This document shows, one piece after another, positions 60,806-64,000 of a DNA stretch of 64,000 nucleotides; position 1 is the first letter of the stretch, and the number at the start of each line of letters is the position of its first letter. The stretch lies in NCBI RefSeq assembly GCF_011009555.1, contig NZ_QXHD01000004.1, positions 4,977,593 through 5,041,592 on the forward strand, written 5' to 3'. A program made the translations under genes and the position numbers. The notes beneath the pieces are model-generated. The model did not search any database. It was not told where the DNA came from and was given only the letters and a program-made list of their open reading frames with translations. Origin of the DNA: Adonisia turfae CCMR0081. Lineage in GTDB: Bacteria > Cyanobacteriota > Cyanobacteriia > Phormidesmidales > Phormidesmidaceae.

Positions 60806-62051
60806 CACTGGATCTGCTGATGCGTCAAAACTTCGCACCTACTTTCAAGCCACTCTCCAAACCTGTCGCCATGGCACGTTAGCCCTAGTGGATGGCATTA
60901 GTCAGACTGTATTGCAACAGCAGGCACATCCTGACTTTAGCCCTGTGGGTTGGCACTTGGGACATATTGCATTTACTGAGTCTCTATGGATTTTGGAGCA
61001 TTTAGCTGGGCAACCATGTCCGTTCCCCAGTTATCGAACGCTGTTTGCTGCCGATGGACTGCCTAAGTCTCAACGCCAGATGTTACCTAGTTTGGACGAG
61101 CTACTAATTTTCTTGGCAGATGTGCGACGGCGGACATTGGCGTATTTGAGTACTGCCCCTGTGGTCGAGCAGGCACGTCTATGGCATTGGCTGATTCAAC
61201 ACGAATGTCAGCACAGTGAAACCATGTCCCTGGTTATGGCCCTACATCAAAATCAGGGTCAGGTCACGCCTCTAAGAAATCCTGTTGCTGGGCCCATGCA
61301 TGAGACTCCTACAGGTATGGTCCATATCCCTGCTGGAGAGGTTTGTCTGGGCTTAGTAGCTGACCGTGATGGTCTGGATGGTGATGTGGCCATTGATAAT
61401 GAGCGACCAGCCCATTGGGTGGATGTAGCAGCTTACTCCATTGACCGCACACCAGTCACCTGTGAACAGTATCAGCGTTTTATGGATGCTGGTGGATATC
61501 AGGAGCGGCAATGGTGGTGTGATACGGGCTGGTGTTGGTTACAGACGGCCCAGGTGAACCAGCCCCTGTATTGGCCTGCCCAAGATGTAACCGCATTTAG
61601 ACACCATCCAGTCTCTGGTGTGAACTGGTATGAGGCAACTGCCTATGCCCGCTTTGTAGATAAGCGCTTGCCGACTGAGGCAGAGTGGGCCTTGGCAGCG
61701 CAGGGATTAACGCCCAAGCTGCAAACATTGCTAACAACAGATCAAATTAATTGCAATCATCACTTGGGCTGCACCAGCCCTGTTGGGAGATCTGATCAAG
61801 CCGTTAGCGATTACGGTTGTTATGATCTTTTGGGGAATGTGTGGGAATGGACCCATAGTTGGTTTCGTCCCTATCCAGGATTTGAAGCCTATCCCTATCA
61901 AGGCTATTCAGCAGTTTACTTTGATGATGGCCATCGAGTGCTCCGAGGGGGCAGCTGGGCGACTCGTCCTTGGGGGCTACGGTCCAGCTTTCGCAACTGG
62001 TACGAGCCCCATGTGAGAGAGCTATTTATGGGCTTTCGCTGTGTGCGCTAG
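60783..62051 (+). CDS. egtB: Ergothioneine biosynthesis sulfoxide synthase EgtB
   Basis: A non-haem iron enzyme that joins trimethylhistidine to (gamma-glutamyl)cysteine with oxygen. The ATG at 60783 gives 422 residues. The N-terminal DinB-like domain holds the iron ligands: GWHLGHIAFTESLW (His) and HECQHSE (HX3HXE). The C-terminal formylglycine-generating-like domain has VHIPAGEVCLGL, VTCEQYQRFMDAGGY, VSGVNWYEATAYARFVDKRL, GNVWEWTHSWFRPYPGF and RVLRGGSWATRP. Middle gene of egtC-egtB-egtD. Confidence 0.95.
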   Translation: MVFLSLPDTGSADASKLRTYFQATLQTCRHGTLALVDGISQTVLQQQAHPDFSPVGWHLGHIAFTESLWILEHLAGQPCPFPSYRTLFAADGLPKSQRQMLPSLDELLIFLADVRRRTLAYLSTAPVVEQARLWHWLIQHECQHSETMSLVMALHQNQGQVTPLRNPVAGPMHETPTGMVHIPAGEVCLGLVADRDGLDGDVAIDNERPAHWVDVAAYSIDRTPVTCEQYQRFMDAGGYQERQWWCDTGWCWLQTAQVNQPLYWPAQDVTAFRHHPVSGVNWYEATAYARFVDKRLPTEAEWALAAQGLTPKLQTLLTTDQINCNHHLGCTSPVGRSDQAVSDYGCYDLLGNVWEWTHSWFRPYPGFEAYPYQGYSAVYFDDGHRVLRGGSWATRPWGLRSSFRNWYEPHVRELFMGFRCVR

Positions 62052-62120
62052 AGAAGTTTGCAATCTTCCCACGAAAAATACAGTCCCACGCTACACTGGC
62101 CCTGGTTATTACGGTTTTCT

Positions 62121-63191
62121 ATGACTTTTTCCACAGCTGATTGCGATTCTCCGATGGAGAAGCATGGCCAACGCACCAATGCTAACTTGGCAGATCGCAA
62201 CGTTATCGATCCAGCTCGCCTTCAGATCCAAACTCTGCTCAGTAATGAGCCTGAGGTCAGGGTAATGGATGGGCAGGATGTGATTGAAGGATTAACCCAA
62301 ATACCAAAATCTTTGCCACCAAAATATTTTTATGATCACTTAGGATCAGAGCTATTTGAGAAAATTTGTACGCTCCCAGAGTACTATCCCACCCGCACTG
62401 AATCGGCTATTTTTCATCGCTATGCCCATGCCATTACTCAGCTGACTGGCCCTTGCGAGCTGGTGGAGCTGGGCAGCGGTAGTGCGACAAAAACACGCAT
62501 TCTTTTAGATGCCTATCGGGCTGCTAATTTGCCGTTACGCTATATCCCTGTCGATGTCAGTGGCAGCATGTTGAAAGATAGTTCTGATCAACTACTATAT
62601 GATTATCCTGAACTCAGGATTCACGGGATGATCGGTACCTACGAACCTGCCCTCAATGCTTTGCCAGCTGCCAACTTGGCTACCCGAATGGTGATGTTTA
62701 TTGGTAGTACCCTGGGTAATTTGTCTCCTAATGACTGTGAACAATTCTTGCAGTTGGTAAGTGGGGCCCTGGAGCCAGGACAATTCTTTTTGCTGGGCTT
62801 AGATTTGCAAAAGGATATTGGCACTGTTGAGGCGGCTTATAACGATGCTCAAGGGATAACGGCCATGTTCAATCTCAATATGTTGCAGCATCTCAACCAT
62901 CGCTATCGAGGAGATTTTTGCCTTGATAATTTCTATCATCAAGCGATGTATAACTCGCAAAAACATCAGATAGAGATGTATTTGGTGAGTAAGCAAGAGC
63001 AGACGGTGACGCTCCAAGATCTAGATTTGACGGTGAAATTTGCTGAGGGAGAGCGACTGTTAAGTGAGATTTCTCGCAAGTTTGATGTGGTTCAGATGGG
63101 TGCTCAGCTGGCTAATCATGGGTTAAAAGTATTGCAAACCTTTACCGATGAACGGCAGTGGTTTGGTTTGATTTTGGCTCAAAAGGGTTGA
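62121..63191 (+). CDS. egtD: L-histidine N-alpha-methyltransferase EgtD
   Basis: Adds three methyl groups from SAM to histidine, giving hercynine, the substrate of EgtB. The ATG at 62121 yields 356 residues; 21 more are open upstream. Motifs: IPKSLPPKYFYDHLGSELFE, LPEYYPTRTESAIF, the SAM loop CELVELGSGSATKTRILLDA, RYIPVDVSGSML, MVMFIGSTLGNLSPNDCEQF and the histidine pocket NFYHQAMYN. The family length (~320) is matched. It completes the pathway C, B, D; egtA and egtE are not in the window. Confidence 0.95.
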   Translation: MTFSTADCDSPMEKHGQRTNANLADRNVIDPARLQIQTLLSNEPEVRVMDGQDVIEGLTQIPKSLPPKYFYDHLGSELFEKICTLPEYYPTRTESAIFHRYAHAITQLTGPCELVELGSGSATKTRILLDAYRAANLPLRYIPVDVSGSMLKDSSDQLLYDYPELRIHGMIGTYEPALNALPAANLATRMVMFIGSTLGNLSPNDCEQFLQLVSGALEPGQFFLLGLDLQKDIGTVEAAYNDAQGITAMFNLNMLQHLNHRYRGDFCLDNFYHQAMYNSQKHQIEMYLVSKQEQTVTLQDLDLTVKFAEGERLLSEISRKFDVVQMGAQLANHGLKVLQTFTDERQWFGLILAQKG

Positions 63192-63323
63192 GGGGGAGAT
63201 TTTATTGGGGGTAAGCATTGCTGCCCTCTAACAAAACATTTAAAACATTGCAAATTGTGCGATCGCAACCGATTTAATCTCTCAACGAGATAAAATACCT
63301 CGGTAGAAAATTGACACGATGTT

Positions 63324-63896
63324 TTGCAATCACTACTCTCCGTTGCTCGCAAGATTGACGCATTTACCTGTCAAATCGGCAAGTTCGCCTATTGGTTAGT
63401 GCTGGCCATGATTGGGGTTGGCACATGGAATGTCATTGGCCGCTATTTAGGTAATGTGGTCGGTCAAAATTTAAGCTCCAATGCTCTGATCGAAACTCAA
63501 TGGTATCTATTTGATATTGTCTTTTTGCTTGGGGCTGCCTACACCCTACAAAAGGGGGGCCATGTGCGAGTGGACGTGTTTTATGATCGCTGGTCCCGTC
63601 GCCGCAAAGCGTTGGCTGATTTCATTGGGACGGTGTTCTTTCTTATTCCGTTTTCTGCACTGGTGATCTACTTCTCCTGGGGAGCTGTGCTGAAGTCTTG
63701 GGCGGTGTGGGAGAACTCTCCGGACCCTGGTGGGCTCTTACGGTTCCCAATCAAGACGATGATCTTGGTTAGCTTTGGGCTGTTGATACTACAGGGCATC
63801 TCAGAAGCCATTAAAAACTGGGCAATTTTTTCAGGGTATCTACCCGCAGATGAGGCCCCAAAGACATTAGATGGGGAGGCGGATGATGTTAGTTGA
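63324..63896 (+). CDS. TRAP transporter small permease (DctQ type)
   Basis: 190 residues with four helices: FAYWLVLAMIGVGTWNVIGR, TQWYLFDIVFLLGAAYTLQK, IGTVFFLIPFSALVIYFSWG and IKTMILVSFGLLILQGISEA. GGHVRVDVFYDRWSRRRKAL between helices 2 and 3 is the DctQ signature region. No ATG gives the full first helix; a TTG at 63324 is used, which is unusual but supported by frame. The dctM start overlaps the end by 14 bp. These secondary transporters take up carboxylates or related solutes with a periplasmic binding protein, not seen here. Confidence 0.88.
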   Translation: MQSLLSVARKIDAFTCQIGKFAYWLVLAMIGVGTWNVIGRYLGNVVGQNLSSNALIETQWYLFDIVFLLGAAYTLQKGGHVRVDVFYDRWSRRRKALADFIGTVFFLIPFSALVIYFSWGAVLKSWAVWENSPDPGGLLRFPIKTMILVSFGLLILQGISEAIKNWAIFSGYLPADEAPKTLDGEADDVS

Positions 63897-64000
63897 TTGG
63901 TTGGGGCCACTGATGTTTGCTGGGGCCTTGGTGCTGCTGTCATTAGGTTACCCTGTGGCGTTTTCCCTGGGTGGGGTGGCCATCTTGTTTGGTCTAATTG
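63883..64000 (+). CDS. TRAP transporter large permease (DctM type), N-terminal part
   Basis: Only 39 residues are in the window: MMLVDWLGPLMFAGALVLLS then LGYPVAFSLGGVAILFGLI, the standard first helix of DctM. The ATG at 63883 (or the next codon) overlaps the small-permease stop, showing an operon. The gene continues beyond the window. Confidence 0.85.
   Translation, partial: MMLVDWLGPLMFAGALVLLSLGYPVAFSLGGVAILFGLI

Overview
The window is chromosomal DNA from a cyanobacterium. It encodes phycobilisome core (apcF), photosystem I (psaD), cytochrome b6f (petG), cytochrome cM, Mg-protoporphyrin methyltransferase (chlM) and the cyanobacteria-only glutamine synthetase inactivating factor IF7 (gifA). 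The octamer GCGATCGC (HIP1) and its core GCGATCG recur throughout, as in many cyanobacteria. Gene content and style (AMIN, DUF928, CHAT, CHASE2 and Uma2 proteins) fit a large-genome, Leptolyngbya-like filamentous form, but the species cannot be named from sequence alone. No prophage, insertion sequence or CRISPR array was seen.

Layout. 1-1140: end of a TolC-type gene and a small unknown gene. 1265-2066: five tandem copies of a ~95-nt element, each with a 5' inverted repeat, a conserved core and an intrinsic terminator; this looks like a multicopy small-RNA array and is the most novel feature. 2274-6043: ddl, cytM, petG, a sugar kinase and apcF. 6044-8918: a nitrogen block with glnA, then gifA behind an NtcA-type palindrome, then a perfect 64-bp palindrome centred on a HIP1 site. 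9072-15890: SGNH hydrolase, LCP protein, GDP-mannose pyrophosphorylase, a membrane protein, trpE and psaD. 16256-25067: ABC permease, a large unknown protein, ispH, a second SGNH hydrolase, VOC protein, ychF, a lipoprotein, a thylakoid thioredoxin-like factor and an RNA methyltransferase. 25064-27565: minC-minD-minE. 28114-37995: tilS, TPR protein, diguanylate cyclase, tpiA, pnp, a broken nucleotide-sugar epimerase, DUF4349 and Uma2 proteins. 38317-42575: tRNA-Leu(UAG), then dnaK with a ~360-residue Tyr/Gln/Gly/Asp/Arg-rich tail, and dnaJ. 42577-51722: peroxiredoxin-like protein, AMIN protein, DICT histidine kinase, ammonium transporter, purE, nagA and chlM. 51785-59210: CHASE2-GGDEF, DUF928 and a 1542-residue secreted haemagglutinin/beta-helix/CHAT-protease fusion. 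59518-64000: DUF423, the ergothioneine genes egtC-egtB-egtD and the start of a TRAP transporter operon.

How genes work together. Three perfect GTA-N8-TAC (NtcA) boxes lie where nitrogen control is expected: far upstream of glnA with a well-spaced -10, across the -35 region of gifA (a repressor position), and upstream of the ammonium transporter. Together they outline activation of ammonium uptake and assimilation, and repression of the glutamine synthetase inhibitor, under nitrogen limitation. The haemagglutinin-CHAT/DUF928/CHASE2 genes, all on the minus strand, look like a surface or periplasmic sensing and protease module. The DnaK/DnaJ pair suggests a chaperone specialised by a disordered, prion-like tail.
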